From: Zea mays
Lineage: Eukaryota > Streptophyta > Magnoliopsida > Poales > Poaceae
NCBI RefSeq assembly: GCF_902167145.1
Contig: NC_050101.1
Location: 128,184,990-128,248,989, forward strand
Reading direction: 5' to 3'
Length of the DNA: 64,000 nt
Position 1 is the stretch's first letter; the number at the start of each line of letters is the position of its first letter. The notes below the pieces were generated by a model that was not told where the DNA came from, did not search any database, and saw only the letters and a list, made by a program, of their open reading frames with translations. The position numbers and the translations under genes are program-made. Of the stretch, positions 44,822-57,281 are shown one piece after another.

Positions 44822-45567
44822 CACTGAACTAGCTTCTCCTTTTTCTCATCAATCTTAACATAAAACCATTCAGATTTCCAACCGGTCGGCCACTTAGTGC
44901 GGTAACTGACCACCAGTGTCTTCTTGTCTTTGTGGTATGCAAAATTATAACAGCCAAAGTTCTCGTGCAAGCCATCTTCTCTAGCCTTCGTCTGATAATG
45001 GAGTTCGTGTACTCGGCAGAAGGCTTCGGCGAGCAGCTCCACCCCTTGGCTTCGGAGAGCCCAGATATACACGCTGAGTCTAACGATGGCATTAGGGGTC
45101 AGCTGATAAAGATAAATCTCAAAATTTTCCAAAACATCTGCAATCATCCCGTGCAAAGTAAATCTCAACCCTGCATTGAAGAAGCTCTTAAAAACTACCA
45201 CTTCATCACTTTCTAGTTTCAGAATAGTCTCTTCCCCGCCAAAGTGAATCAACCCCTTCTCGGCTTCTCTAAAGTAGCCCAGCTTCGTCAACATGGGCAT
45301 ATCAGCTTCAGACACAGTTGACTTCCCAAAATCCAACTGGCTGGGCTTCGATGGCATAGCGGTGTTATAATCAATCTCTTCTTCTCCAGTATCGCCCTCT
45401 TCAATATCTGCCTGCTCGGCTTCAGTAGCAGGGGCGCCTTCGTCAGGAGCGCCCTCCGTCACAACCAATCCCGACCGCCTCATAACTTCGGAGATCGGGG
45501 CAGTTTCAGCAGCTTCGGTTTCCTCTCCGTCGCGAGTAACCTTAGCTGTTGAGCGCACCCTGGCCAT
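44822..45567 (-). pseudogene. Antisense gene homologue, N-terminal part
   Basis: ATG at 45567, start MARVRSTAKV. It aligns along about 245 residues with the protein at 2110: DFGKSTVSEAD, QLTPNAIVRLSVYIWALRSQ, GWKSEWFYVKIDE. It breaks at KLVQ, where fusion to LTR sequence adds a foreign tail ending at 44785. No internal stop. Conservation of the start and of this domain against the cinful-type copy supports a true protein-coding gene. Confidence 0.8.
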
Positions 45568-46051
45568 TTGATGTTGAATTTCTTGCGTTTCGACGAAGTT
45601 GATTATTCTTTATTTTTGCCGAAGCTCCCTCTTGTCACGAAGCTAGAGCAAAGTGATCCTTTGATTGAGAATACGGTGAACAAGCTTCGGCTGTGGTTAA
45701 ATTTTTCGATAGCACAACAATGCAATAGCAGTAAATGATGTGGTAACTTCACACCTACTCGTCTGTTAATATTGTGCTGCAAGTGGGAAGGTGAATCGTC
45801 AAGCCTCTCGCACCCGCTGAACAGTCACCCGCACTCGTTGGACGGTGGACCATAGTGCCCAAGAAGCTGAATCACCCGATCGCGCGTACCGTTGCATGGT
45901 GGGACCATCCTTCATTCGGAATATTTAAATTGTTTCTTGGCAACGAGCTCAGGGAAGGTATTTTTCGGACCTTCGGCATTCCGAAGCCTGAGAAAGTTTT
46001 TCACGGGTCGAGCTCGTTACGAAAAATGATCTGGCACCGTGAAGGGGCTAC

Positions 46052-46640
46052 TATTGGGGGTTTGCTTCGTCGCCGAAGGTCCCACAAGAAGAAACACCTT
46101 CGGAAGATTGACACAAAGCCGAAGCTATCAATCAGAGAGCTTCAGAGTACATTTCCAAATGCACCGACTTAAAGATGAAATGACCAATCGACCCGTGATA
46201 ACTTGTATTATGATTGTAAACCTTTGTAAAGGGCATGAATGTAATTTCTCGCAGGCTGCGTCCTGTGCCTATAAATAGATGAACAGTACCCCTGTACTGT
46301 TCACGCTATCTTGTATTCGCTTGTACATAACGCTCGGATTTTTGCCTCCTGTCAAGCCGAAGGTATAAATATAATTAAACATTGTATTTAAATACTCAAT
46401 TTTATATAATGAAGATATGTGAATGATGTTACATGATTATTCATGTTATTTTTCATGTTTCATATGCTTCGTCTTTCATTATCACATACCATGATCATGA
46501 AGGTACGTCCTTCATGACCTTCGTCCGAAGATCGTTATATCCTAAGGGAAATAATGCTTCGAAGGACGAAGGATATTAACATTTAATACCTTGTGTTGCC
46601 TTGTTCTTGACTCATAGCATTTGAGAACAAGTCCCCAACA
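46052..46640 (+). repeat. 3' LTR of the truncated cinful-type element
   Basis: 589 bp. The first bases are TATTGGGG instead of TGTTGGGG (one transition); the end is CCCCAACA. TATA motif CTATAAATA at 46269-46277 and the hairpin TGAACAGTAC/GTACTGTTCA at 46280-46303. Confidence 0.85.
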
Positions 46641-47345
46641 TACATTTCATAAGATATGCATGGATGCTTTCTTCTATTTTAACATTTTGGACCACGCTTG
46701 CACCACTTGTTTTGTTTTTGCAAACTCTTTTGGAAATTCTTTTCAAATTATTTTTGCAAATAGTCAAAGGTAAATGAATAAGATTTTGAGAAGCATTTTC
46801 AAGATTTGAAATTTTCTCCCCCTGTTTCAAATGCTTTTTCTTTGACTACAAAACTCCCCCTCAATGAAATTCTTCTCTTAATGTTCAAGAGGGTTTTAGA
46901 TATTAATTTTGAAGAGGTTATACCAACTTGAAATTATCTCAAAAATAAGATACTAATTGAAAAACTTCTTTTAATACAAATTTGAAATACTACATTTTTG
47001 AAATTGGTGGTGGTGCGGTCCTTTTGCTTTGGGCTAATACTTTCTCCCCCTTGGGCATGAATCACCAAAAACGGATACTTGTGAGTGAAATATAAGCCCT
47101 TGGTTACTTTCTCTCCCTTTGGCAAATAATATATGAGTGAAGATTATACCAAATCGGAGAGCGGTGCGGAGTGACGGCGAACGATGAATAATTCGATGGA
47201 GTGGAGTGGAAGCCTTGTCTTCGCCGAAGAACTCCATTTCCCTTTCAATCTATGACTTAGCATGAAATACACTTGGAAAACACATTAGTCATAGCACAGG
47301 AAATAGAGATGATCAAAGGTATAAATGAGCTATGTATGCAAGGAA
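46641..47345 (-). other. Ji-like 3' internal non-coding region
   Basis: No gene. Contains the words, on the minus strand, of the Ji/Opie tail after pol (TTGAAAGGGAAATGGAGTTC near 47237, GAGGGGGAGTTTTGTAG near 46850, GGGGGAGAAA). The final polypurine tract and LTR start are replaced by the cinful-type piece. Confidence 0.6.
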
Positions 47346-50300
47346 TCAATCAAAGTTTCTAGAATCAAGAATGTTTAGCTCATGCCTAAGTTTGGTAAAA
47401 GTTTTCTCATCTAGTGGTTTGGTAAAGATATCGGCAAATTGTTCCTTGGTGCTAACATAAGAAATCTCGATATACCCCCGTTGTTGGTGATCCCTCAAAA
47501 AGTGATACCGAATGGCTATGTGCTTAGTGCGGCTGTGTTCAATGGGATTATCCGCCATGCGGATTGCACTCTCATTATCACATAGGAGAGGGACTTTGGT
47601 TAATTTGTAACCATAGTCCCTAAGGGTTTGCCTCATCCAAAGTAATTGCGCGCAACAATGGCTTGCGTCAATATACTCGGCTTCGGCGGTAGAAAGAGCT
47701 ACTGAATTTTGTTTCTTTGAAGCCCAAGACACCAGGGATCTTCCCAAGAACTGACAAGTCCCTGATGTGCTCTTCCTATCAATTTGACACCCTGCCCAAT
47801 CAGCATCTGAATAACCTATTAAATCAAAAGTGGATCCCTTGGGGTACCAAAGGCCAAACTTAGGTGTATGAACTAAATATCTCAATATTCGTTTCACGGC
47901 CCTAAGGTGAACTTCCTTAGGATCGGCTTGGAATCTTGCACACATGCATACGGAAAGCATAATATCCGGTCGAGATGCACATAAATACAGTAGAGATCCT
48001 ATCATCGACCGGTATACCTTTTGATCTACGGATTTACCTCCCGTGTCGAGGTCGAGATGCCCATTGGTTCCCATGGGTGTCTTGATGGGCTTGGCATCCT
48101 TCATCCCAAACTTGGTGAGTATGTCTTGAATGTACTTCGTTTGGCTGATGAAGGTGCCCTCTTGGAGTTGCTTCACTTGAAATCCTAGAAAATACTTCAA
48201 CTCCCCCATCATAGACATCTCGAATTTTTGAACCATTATCCTACTAAACTCTTCACAAGTAGATTTGTTAGTAGACCCAAATATGATATCATCAACATAA
48301 ATTTGGCATACAAACAAATCATTTGCAATAGTTTTAGTAAAGAGTGTAGGATCGGCTTTTCTGACTTTGAAGCCATTAGCGATAAGAAAATCTCTTAGGC
48401 ATTCATACCATGCTCTTGGGGCTTGCTTGAGCCCATAAAGCGCCTTAGAGAGTTTATAGACATGATTAGGGTACTCACTATCTTCAAAGCTGGGAGGTTG
48501 CTCAACATAGACCTCTTCCTTGATTGGTCCATTGAGGAAGGCAACTTTCACGTCCATTTGATAGAGCTTAAAGCCATGGTAAGTAGCATAGGCAAGTAAT
48601 ATACGAATTGACTCAAGCCTAGCTACAGGTGCATAGGTTTCACCGAAATCCAAACCTTCGACTTGTGAATATCCCTTGGCCACAAGTCGGGCTTTGTTCC
48701 TTGTCACCACACCATGCTCATCTTGCTTGTTGCGGAAGACCCACTTGGTTCCTACAACATTTTGGTTAGGACGTGGAACTAAATGCCATACCTCATTCCT
48801 CGTGAAGTTGTTGAGTTCCTCTTGCATTGCCAACACCGAATCCGAATCCCTTAATGCGTCTTCCACCCTGTATGGCTCAATAGAAGACACAAAGGAGTAA
48901 TGTTCACAAAAATGAGCAACACGAGATCGAGTGGTTACCCCCTTATGAATATCACCGAGGATGGAGTTCACGGGGTGATCTCGTTGTATTGCTTGGTGGA
49001 CTCTTGGGTGTGGCGGTCTTGGACCCTCATCATCTTACTTGTCTTGATTATTGGCATCTCCCCCTTGATCATTGTCCTCCTCTTGAGGTGGCTCTTCTTG
49101 ATCTTCATTTTCATCATCTTGAGCTTGATCCTCATCTTGGGTTGGTGGAGATGCTTGATTTGAAGATGATGGTTGATCTTGTGCATGTGGAGGCTCTTCG
49201 GATTCCTTAGGACACACATCCCCAATGGACATGTTTCTTAGCGCAACACACGGAGCCTCTTCATCATCTAGTTCATCAAGATCAACTTGCTCTACTTGAG
49301 AACCGTTAGTCTCATCAAACACAATGTCACAAGAAACTTCAACTAGTCCAGTGGACTTGTTAAAGACTCTATATGCCCTTGTGTTTGAATCATAACCAAG
49401 TAAAAAAACCTTCTACAGCCTTAGGAGCAAATTTGGATTTTCTACCTCTTTTAACAAGAATAAAGCATTTGCTACCAAAGACTCTAAAATATGAAACATT
49501 GGGCTTTTTACCGGTGAGGAGTTCATATGATGTCTTCTTGAGGATTCGGTGAAGGTAGAGACGGTTGATGGCGTAGCAAGCGGTGTTGACTGCTTCCGCC
49601 CAAAACTGGTCCAAAGTCTTGTACTCATCAAGCATGGTCCTCGCCATGTCAAGTAGAGTTCTATTCTTCCTCTCCACTACACCATTTTGTTGTGGTGTGT
49701 AGGGAGAAGAGAACTCATGCTTGATGCCCTCATCCTCAAGGAAGCCTTCTATTTGTGAGTTCTTGAACTCCGTCCCGTTGTCGCTTCTAATCTTTTTGAT
49801 CCTTAAGCCGAACTCATTTTGAGTCCGTCTTAGGAATCCCTTTAAGGTCTCTTGGGTTTGAGATTTATCCTGCAAAAAGAACACCCAAGTTAAGCGAGAA
49901 TAATCATCCACAATAATAAGACAGTACTTACTCCCGCCGATGCTTATGTAAGCTATCGGGCCGAATAGATCCATGTGGAGTAGCTCAAGCGGCCTGTCAG
50001 TCATCATGATGTTCTTGTGTGGATGGTGAACACCAACTTGCTTCCCTGCTTGACATGCGCTATAAACCCTGTCTTTCTCAAAATGAACATTGGTTAGTCC
50101 CAAAATGTGCTCTACCTTTAGAAGCTTATGAAGATTCTTCATCCCAACGTGGGCTAGTCGGCGATGCCAGAGCCAACCCATGTTAGTCTTAGCAATTAAG
50201 CAAGTGTCGAGTTCAGCTCTATTAAAATCAACTAAGTATAGCTGACCCTCTAACACTCCCTTAAAAGCTACTAAATCATCACTTCTTCTAAAGACAGTAA

Positions 50301-50590
50301 CACCTATATCCATAAAAAGACAATTGTAGCCCATTTTGCATAATTGAGAAACAGAAAGCAAGTTGTAATCTAAAGAATCTACAAGAAAGACATTGGAAAT
50401 AGAATGGTAAGGAGATATAGCAATTTTACCCAGTCCTTTGACCAAACCTTGATTTCCATCCCTGAATGTGATAGCTCTTTGGGGATCATGGTTTTTCTCG
50501 TAGGAGGAGAACATCCTTTTCTCCCCAGTCATGTGGTTTGTGCACCCGCTATCAATTATCCAACTTGAGCCCCCGGATGCATAAACCTAT
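47346..50590 (-). pseudogene. pol: Ji-like pol: protease, integrase, RT, RNase H
   Basis: Read on the minus strand. Protease ASGGSSWIIDSGCTNHM is at about 50575-50525. The integrase part (50532-49390) has the HHCC finger (HRRLAHVGM...CQAG) and D, D, E in IVDDYSRLTW, RSDNGTEFKN and NGVVERKN. A seventh T in a T run near 49404 shifts the frame before FLLGYDS. The acidic linker (49322-49038) ends at TAA 49035-49037, probably CAA originally. RT ([26 protein letters not shown]) and RNase H ([18 protein letters not shown]) are uninterrupted from 48971 to 47346. Motifs are intact, but the polyprotein is broken at two points. Confidence 0.88.
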
Positions 50591-50599
50591 AAAACAAAT

Positions 50600-53231
50600 T
50601 TAGGCCTTGTTCTTAGGTACCCAAATGGTCTTGGGTCCTTTGACATTAGAAACAAGCACCTTGGGTACCCAAACACAAGTCTTTGATCCCTTGTGTTTGG
50701 CCCCAACATATTTGGCAACTACTTTGCCTGATTTGTTAGTGAGCACATAAGAAGCATCAAAAGTCTTAAATGAAATACTAGGTTCATTTGATGCTATAGG
50801 AGATTTCTTTTTAGGCAATTTAACATGGGTTGATTGCCTAGAGCTAGATGCCTCACTCTTATATATAAAAGCATGATGAGAGCTAGGGTGAGACTTCCTA
50901 GAATGAATTCTCCTAATCTTGTGTTCGGGATAACCGATAGGGTATAAAATGTAACCCTCATTATCCTGAACCATGGGAGCATTGCCCTTAACAAAGTTGG
51001 ACAATTTCTTAGGGGCATTAAGCTTGACATTGTCTCCCTTTTGGAAGCCAATGCCATCCTTAATGCCTGGGCGTCTCCCACTATAGAGCATGCTTCTAGC
51101 AAATTTAAATTTTTCATTTTCTAAGTCATGCTCATTAATCTTAGCACTAAGTTGAGCTATGTGATCATTTTGTTGTTTAATTAAAGCTAGGTGATCATGA
51201 ATAGCATCAACATTAATATCTCTACATCTAGTACAAATAGTAACATGCTCAATGGTAGATGTAGAGGGTTTGCAAACATTTAATTCATCAATCTTAGCAT
51301 GTAACGAGATATTTTCATTTCAAAGATTGGAAATAACATCATTGCAAACATTTAAATCTTTAGCCTTAGCAATTAATTTTTTTTCTCAATTTTAAGGCTA
51401 GAGAGAGATGCATTCAATTTGTCAATCTTAGTAATCAAACTAGCATTATCATTTCTAAGACTAACAATTGAATTATCACAAACATCTAGCTTCTCAACCT
51501 TAGCAATTAATTTGGCATTTTCATTTCTAAGGTTTGAGATAACATCATGGCAAGTGCTTAGCTCACTAGTTAATTTTTCACATTTTTCTACTTCCTGAGC
51601 ATAAGCATTTTTAACCTTAGCATGCTTCTTATTTTCTTTAATTAGGAAGTCCTCTTGGCTATCCAAGAGTTCATCCTTCTCATGAATAGCTCCTATCAAT
51701 TCATTTAATTTCTCTTTTTGTTGCATGTTGAGGTTGGCAAAAAGGGCAAGTAAATTATCCTCATCATCACTAGAGTTCTCCTCATCACTAGATGTTGCAT
51801 ATTTAGTGGAGGCTCTAGATTTTACCTTCTTTTTGCCGTCCCTTGCCATGAGGCACTTGTGGCCGACGTTGAGGAAGAGGAGACCCTTGTTGACGGCGAT
51901 GTTTGCGGCGTCCTCGTCGGAGGAGGAGTCGGTGGAGCTCTCATCGGAGTCCCATTCCCGGCAAACATGGGCATCGCCGCCCTTCTTCTTGTAATAATTC
52001 TTATTCTCCTTTCTTCTCCCCTTCTTGTCGTCGCCCCTGTCACTATCACTTGATAATGGACATTTAGCAATGAAATGACCGGGCTTACCACACTTGTAGC
52101 ACACCTTCTTGGAACGGGGCTTGTAATCTTTCCCCTTCCTTTGCTTGAGGATTTGGCGAAAGCTTTTAATAATTAAAGTCATCTCCTCATTGTCGAGCTT
52201 GGAGGCGTCGATGGGAACCCTACTTGATGTAGACTCTTCCTTCTTCTCCTCCGTCGCTTTGAAGGCGACGGGTTGTACCTCGGGTGCAGAGGTGGCGCCT
52301 CGCTCGATGATTTGTTTGGAGCCTTTGATCATTAGCTCAAAGCTCACAAACTTTCCTATCACTTCCTTGGGAGACATTAGTTTATATCTTGGATCACCAC
52401 AAATTAATTGAACTTGAGTAGCGTTAAGAAATACTAGTGATCTAAGAATAACCTTGACCATTTCATGGTCATCCCATTTGGTGCTCCCGAGGTTGCGCAC
52501 TTGGTTCACCAAGGTCTTGAGCCAGTTATACATGGCTTGTGGCTCCTCCCCTTGGTGAAGCATGAAGCGACCGAGCTCCCCCTCGATCGTTTCCCTCTTG
52601 GTGATCTTGGTTACCTCGTCACCTTCGTGTGTGGTCTTGAGCACGTCCCAAATCTCTTTGGCACTCTTCAACCCTTGCACCTTGTTATACTCCTCTCGAC
52701 TTAGAGAGGCAAGGAGTATAGTGGTGGCTTGGGAGTTGAAATGTCGGATTTGGGCTACCTTGTCTGAGTCATAGCCTTCATCCCCCACGGATGGTTCCTG
52801 CGCACCAAACTCAACATGTCCCAAATGCTAGCGTGGAGTGAGGTTAGATGGTGCCTCATTTTATCACTCCACATACAATAATCTTCACCGTCAAAAACCA
52901 GTGGTTTGCCTAGTGGGACGAAAAGTAAAGGGGTGTGTTTGGAAATGCGAGGATAGCGTAAGGGGATCTTACTAAACTTCTTGCGCTCATGGTGCTTAGA
53001 AGTGACGGACGACATGTCGGAACCGGAGGTGGAAGGCGACGAAGAATTGGTCTCGTAGTAGACCACTTTCTTCATTTTCTTCTTCTTGTCGCCACTCCGG
53101 TGTGACTTGATGCGGGGAGGTGATTCCTCCCTCTTCTTGTTGCCGGACTCCCCCGATGGAGCTTTCCCATGGCTTGTGGCAGGCTTCTCGCCGGTCACCA
53201 TCTCCTTCTTGGCGTGAGCTCCCGACATCAC
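50600..53231 (-). pseudogene. gag: Ji-like gag
   Basis: ATG 53231 (MMSGAHAKKEM), Lys-rich N-terminus, gag core with LGKPLVFDGEDYCMWSDKM. A frame change near 52820, then the main open part 52824-51373 with SLSREEYNKVQGLKSAKEIW and zinc knuckle CYKCGKPGHFIAKC, acidic Ser/Asp runs and a coiled coil. A run of eight A near 51373-51385 changes frame again. The C-terminal piece 51091-50600 ends WVPKNKA-stop. It would form the particle shell; broken here by two indels. Confidence 0.85.
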
Positions 53232-53262
53232 TTCGAGCGGTTAGGCTCTTAATGAAGTACCG

Positions 53263-53276
53263 GGCTCCGATACCAA
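53263..53276 (-). promoter_or_regulatory. Primer binding site of the Ji-like element
   Basis: TTGGTATCGGAGCC on the minus strand, one base from the LTR end; the usual Met-tRNA primer type of plant Copia elements. Confidence 0.85.
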
Positions 53277-53277
53277 T

Positions 53278-54474
53278 TGAAAGTCGCCTAGAGGGGGGTG
53301 AATAGGCAAATCTAAAATTTATAAACTTTAAGCACAACTACAAGTCGGGGTTAGCGTTAGAAATAAAGTCAAGTCCGAAAGAGAGGGCGAAAACAAATCA
53401 CAAACAAATTAGAGCGGATGCCACGGTGATTTGTTTTACCGAGGTTCGGTTCTTGAAAACCTACTCCCCGTTGAGGTGGTCACAAAGACCGGGTCTCTTT
53501 TAACCCTTTCCCTCTCTCAAACGGTCACCTAGACCGAGTGAGTTTCCTTCCTTGATTTCCCGGGTCACTTAGACCCCGCAAGGACCACCACACAATTGGT
53601 GTCTCTTGCTTTGCTTACAAGGCTTTGAGAGTAAGAATGAGAGAAAGAAGAAAGCCAACCAAGAAACAAGAACAACAAAAGAACACAAGCCGATCTTCTC
53701 ACAAGTCCTAAAAACTAGAGTTGAATTGTGGACTTTGATTTGATCGGAGACTTTGATTTGTGTCTTGGAGTGTTGTGTATTGCTCTTGTATTGAATGAGG
53801 AGTAGTGAATGCTTGGGTGCCTTGAAGAGTGGTGGTTGGGGGTATTTATAGCCCCAACCACCAAAATGGCCGTTGGGGAACTCTGTTGTCGATGGGCGCA
53901 CCAGACAGTCCGGTGCGCCACCGGACACTGTCCGGTGCACCAGCCACATCACCCAACCGTTAGGGTTCGACCGTTGGAGCTTCTGACATGTGGGCCACCG
54001 GACAGTCCGGTGGTGCACCGGACAGATCCTGTTCACTGTCCGGTGCGCCATCTACGCCTGCTCTGACTTATGCGTGCGCAGTCCGCGCACTGTAGCGTTG
54101 TCAGCCGACCGTTGAACTCGACCGTTGCGCTGGCGACCGTTGCTCCGCTTGGCACACCGGACAACCCGGTGCTACACCAGACAGTCCGGTGAATTATAGC
54201 GGAGTGGCTTCCCAAATTCCCGAAGGTGGCAAGTTTGGAGTGATTCTCCCTGGTGCACCGGACACTGTCCGGTGCGCCAGACCAGGGCAGCCTTCGGTTG
54301 TCTTTTGCTATTTTTTTATTTGAACCCTTTCTTGGACTTTTTAGTGGTTTGTGTTGAACCTTTGACACCTGTAGAACTTATAATCTAGAGCAAACTAGTT
54401 AGTCCAATTATTTGTGTTGGGCAATTCAACCACCAAAATCATTTAGGAAAAGGTGTAAGCTTATTTCCCTTTCA
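53278..54474 (-). repeat. 5' LTR of the Ji-like element
   Basis: 1197 bp. TATA motif (TATAAATA, minus strand) near 53845-53852. Upstream of it, 53900-54290 carries many copies of CACCGGACTGTCCGGTG and CCGGACAGTGTCCGG palindromic words, known from Ji/Opie LTRs. The frames at 53569-54051 and 54033-54368 are LTR read-through. Confidence 0.88.
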
Positions 54475-54479
54475 GGAGC

Positions 54480-55590
54480 AAATGCTATATTTTGGTTAAT
54501 AAAAGGTAGGCATTGAAATTTTGCTCCCAAAGCTGTTGAAGGGTTTTTACTTGGTTTTGATTCAAATACAAAAGCATATAGGGTCTTCAACAAATCTTCT
54601 GGATTAGTTGAATTCACTAGTGATGTTGTATTTGTTGAGACTAATGGCTCTCTAAGAGAGCATGTTGATCCTGATGATGTAGATGAGAACAAGGTTCCGA
54701 CAGCTGCACTAAGAACCATAGCGATTGGAGAAGTACGATAGCACGAACCACAAGAACAAGATAAAACATCTTCCTCAACGATGATGTAACCCCTTACAAA
54801 AGATGAGGAATAAGTACCTTAAGATGATGGCATTGATCAAGGGGAGCGCATGAACAAGAAGACAAGGAGGAAGAAGATGTACCATAGACACCTCCAGCCC
54901 GAGTCCGCGCCACCATACGAAGAGATCATCCAGTGGACACAATCCTAGGTGACATTAGTAAGGGAGTAACCACTCAGTCTTGTGTTGCTAATTTTTGTGA
55001 GCATTACTCCTTTGTATCTTCTATTGAGTTGTAGAAGAAACATTGCAGGATCTGTATTAGGTGATGGCCATGTTGGAAGAGCTCAACAACTTCAAGAGAA
55101 ATGAAGTCTAGAGCTTAGTACCACTTCCAAAGCAAAATGTTGTGGAAACCAAGTGGGTGGTCCACAACAAACAAGATGACTACAAGGTGGTGACAAGGAA
55201 CAAGTCTGAACTTGTAGCAAAAGGTTATGACCAAGTCGCAAGTTTGGATTTTGAGGAGACATTTGCTCCTGTAGCTAGGCTAGAATCAATTCGCATATTA
55301 TTGACCTATGTTGCTCACCACTCTTTTAAGCTCTTTCAAATGGACATAAAGAGCGCCTTCCTCAATGGACCAATCAAGGAGGAGGTGTACGTGGAGCAAC
55401 CCCCTGGCTTCGAGAACGATAGGTATCCCGACCATGTCTAAAAGCACTCGATGGGCTTAACCAAGCACCAAGAGCATGGTATGAATGCCTTAGAGATTTT
55501 CTTATTTCAAATGCTTTCAAGGTCGGGAATGCTGATCTAACTCTTTTTAATAAGACTTGTAATGGTGATTTGTTTTTGTTTTGGTTTGGT
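54480..55590 (+). pseudogene. pol: Sirevirus C1 pol, continuation into RT
   Basis: Continues the frame broken at 43757: APKAVEGFLLGFDSNTKAYR, then VVFVETNGS. The linker is degenerate, then [60 protein letters not shown] stop interrupts at 55440 and similarity ends near 55590, before the YVDD region. So C1 is truncated at its 3' side. Confidence 0.82.
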
Positions 55591-55599
55591 TGCTTTCTT

Positions 55600-56000
55600 G
55601 AGTACTTCTATGACTTAGACAAACATATCTAGAGACCATCCAAATAGTCTAAGCCTTAGGTCTTCATGCTCAAATGCTCATTCTAGATCAAACTTTGCTC
55701 CAAAATACCATTTTTAAAGTCTAAACTTTCCAACACTCTCTATGGTGATCAAATATGTTCCTAGAGCCATTTAGAACTTATCCAAGTAGTTGAACTACTC
55801 ATAGTCCATCTTTTTCCAAAATATGCCCTTTCTAGTTGAGTTTTGAGCTATTGATTAATTTAATTCTTCAATTTCATTCTTATGAACCTGCAACCATTCA
55901 CTTAGCAAACTAGTTAGTCCATAATGTTGTGATGGTCATCCAACACCAAAACTAATATTGAAATATCTTAAAGCCCATTTCCCTTTCAATATTTCCCTTT
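55600..56000 (-). other. Degenerate Sirevirus LTR fragment
   Basis: On the minus strand TTGAAAGGGAAATGGGC at about 55985 begins an LTR-like stretch with TTTTGGTGTTGGATG and GGACTAACTAGTTTGC, words of Sirevirus LTR starts. No end, no partner and no gene. Confidence 0.45.
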
Positions 56001-56219
56001 TTGGTGATTGATGCCAACACAGTCAACAAATATGAAATGTCTAACTTGATCACTTGTTTGTTAATCATCATATGTTCATAAGATGCAAATTGAAATCCAG
56101 AACGAAGGTAAATATGAGATTGTAGTAATTTTATCATATTGGACCATTAACCACCACTTGCTTTTGATTTTTCAAATCAAATACTTTTGTTAGAAGTTTC
56201 AAAAAAAATACCAAGGATA

Positions 56220-57036
56220 AATAAAGTATGAAAAAGGAAATTGAAGTCCGAGAGCTAATTAGGCTGTCGTGTACATTCAAGTGTCTCACTCTTTTTTCCA
56301 AACCATGCAGAGAGTGGCTCAAAACAGTTGAGACTGTTTCCAATGAGGTACATGGTAACTACATTACAAAGGAGGATCAAATTTTAACTGTAGCGTTTGG
56401 TGGACATGGAAATAGAAGGCTAAACTAGGTGTTCAAAGCTTATGGTTTTGAGTACCCAGACTATCTCAACCCAGCAAAGAAAGACAAAGTCAGGACTAAA
56501 AGAAAGCGTGAGATAAGCATTCTAGGGAGGGAAGCTAAACATTCATTTAAGAAGAAACAAATGCCCCTTCAACCTGAAGCAGATCGAGTTGAAGATCAAA
56601 GATAAGGTCAAGTGCCCTAGGCTAAAGACCAAAAAAGCATTTCCCTAGCACTCCAAGCAGCTAAGCTCAAAGTTGCGTCCATGGAGAAAGAGAAGAAACA
56701 AATGGAACAAACTAATATAACTTTGGAGGCCCCTATGTTTGTGATGAAGTTGTTCAAAGAAGATGAAGACATTGAAGATGTGGAGCCATCTCCTGGACCT
56801 TTGAAAATTCTTGAGGTAATGACGAAGAGGACACTAATGGTATTGTTGAGTCCTTTAGGGAATGATCTTATTAACTTTGTCTCCACAATCGAGCAAGTCA
56901 GTATGAATGTTGCCTCCGAAGCTGTGGCAGATGCTGCTAGTGAAGCCATGTCACAAGGCCTCCCCCAACTCATTGCACCTTTGTTCAAAATCTTAGAGGC
57001 GGATATAGAAGTCACTGAAGCTAGTTTTTTAGCATG
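56220..57036 (+). pseudogene. Distant antisense-gene homologue, degenerate
   Basis: SKPCREWLKTVETVSNEVHG, NYITKEDQILTVAFGG and YGFEYPDY match KKPCKEWLDTVEVMCNEILG, NYSKKEDQLMTAAFGA and LGFEYPDY of the protein at 2110. After several stops the frame 56681-57037 carries LKILEVMTKRTLM...LLSPLGNDL, matching EILKVMTEPMPTKLSPLGLQL. It continues to about 57270 (ALKDKCSQ, compare SLQDKCLN), where a MITE interrupts. No LTR is adjacent; an old relic. Confidence 0.7.
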
Positions 57037-57281
57037 AGGTTTTTTACTGAAAAGAAATATAATGAAACAATTCTTTGGCACAATGGGGTTCAGACTCAAA
57101 TTGAGGTGGATCTAATGAGACCAAACCTCTAAGTCTGTGTGTAAGAGGCCTACTAGAAGAAAGGACATCAGGGACTCAATGTCCTCCGACTAAGTGTTCT
57201 CAAAGAGGTGGAGTCCACTGCAATGGCCAGAGATGTAGTCAAGGCTCTCAAAGATAAGTGTTCTCAAAGAGATGTAGTTAA

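Larger units (their letters stand above)
44822..46640 (+). mobile_element. Truncated cinful-type element, 3' end only
   Basis: Contains the N-terminal part of an antisense gene (minus strand), its upstream region, a polypurine tract GAAGGGGCTAC and a 3' LTR (46052-46640). Everything upstream is missing. Its left edge meets the rearranged Ji-like LTR; its right edge CCCCAACA meets Ji-like internal sequence. No target duplication was recognised, consistent with deletion. Confidence 0.85.
43758..54474 (-). mobile_element. Ji/Opie-type Sirevirus, rearranged at its 3' end
   Basis: Bounded by TGAAAG...CTTTCA and a perfect 5-bp duplication GGAGC (43753-43757, 54475-54479) within the C1 pol gene. 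Order on the minus strand: 5' LTR 54474-53278, primer site, gag, protease, integrase, RT/RNase H, 3' non-coding, rearranged 3' LTR. Without the foreign piece at 44822-46640 it is about 8.9 kb, normal for Ji/Opie. The aligned LTR parts differ at several positions, so it is older than the cinful-type element. Confidence 0.9.

Noticed and set aside
44049..44858. Long ORFs of about 190-212 codons on both strands
   Set aside because: They read through LTR sequence and its inverted duplicate; a near-identical ORF occurs in the 5' LTR at 53569-54051.
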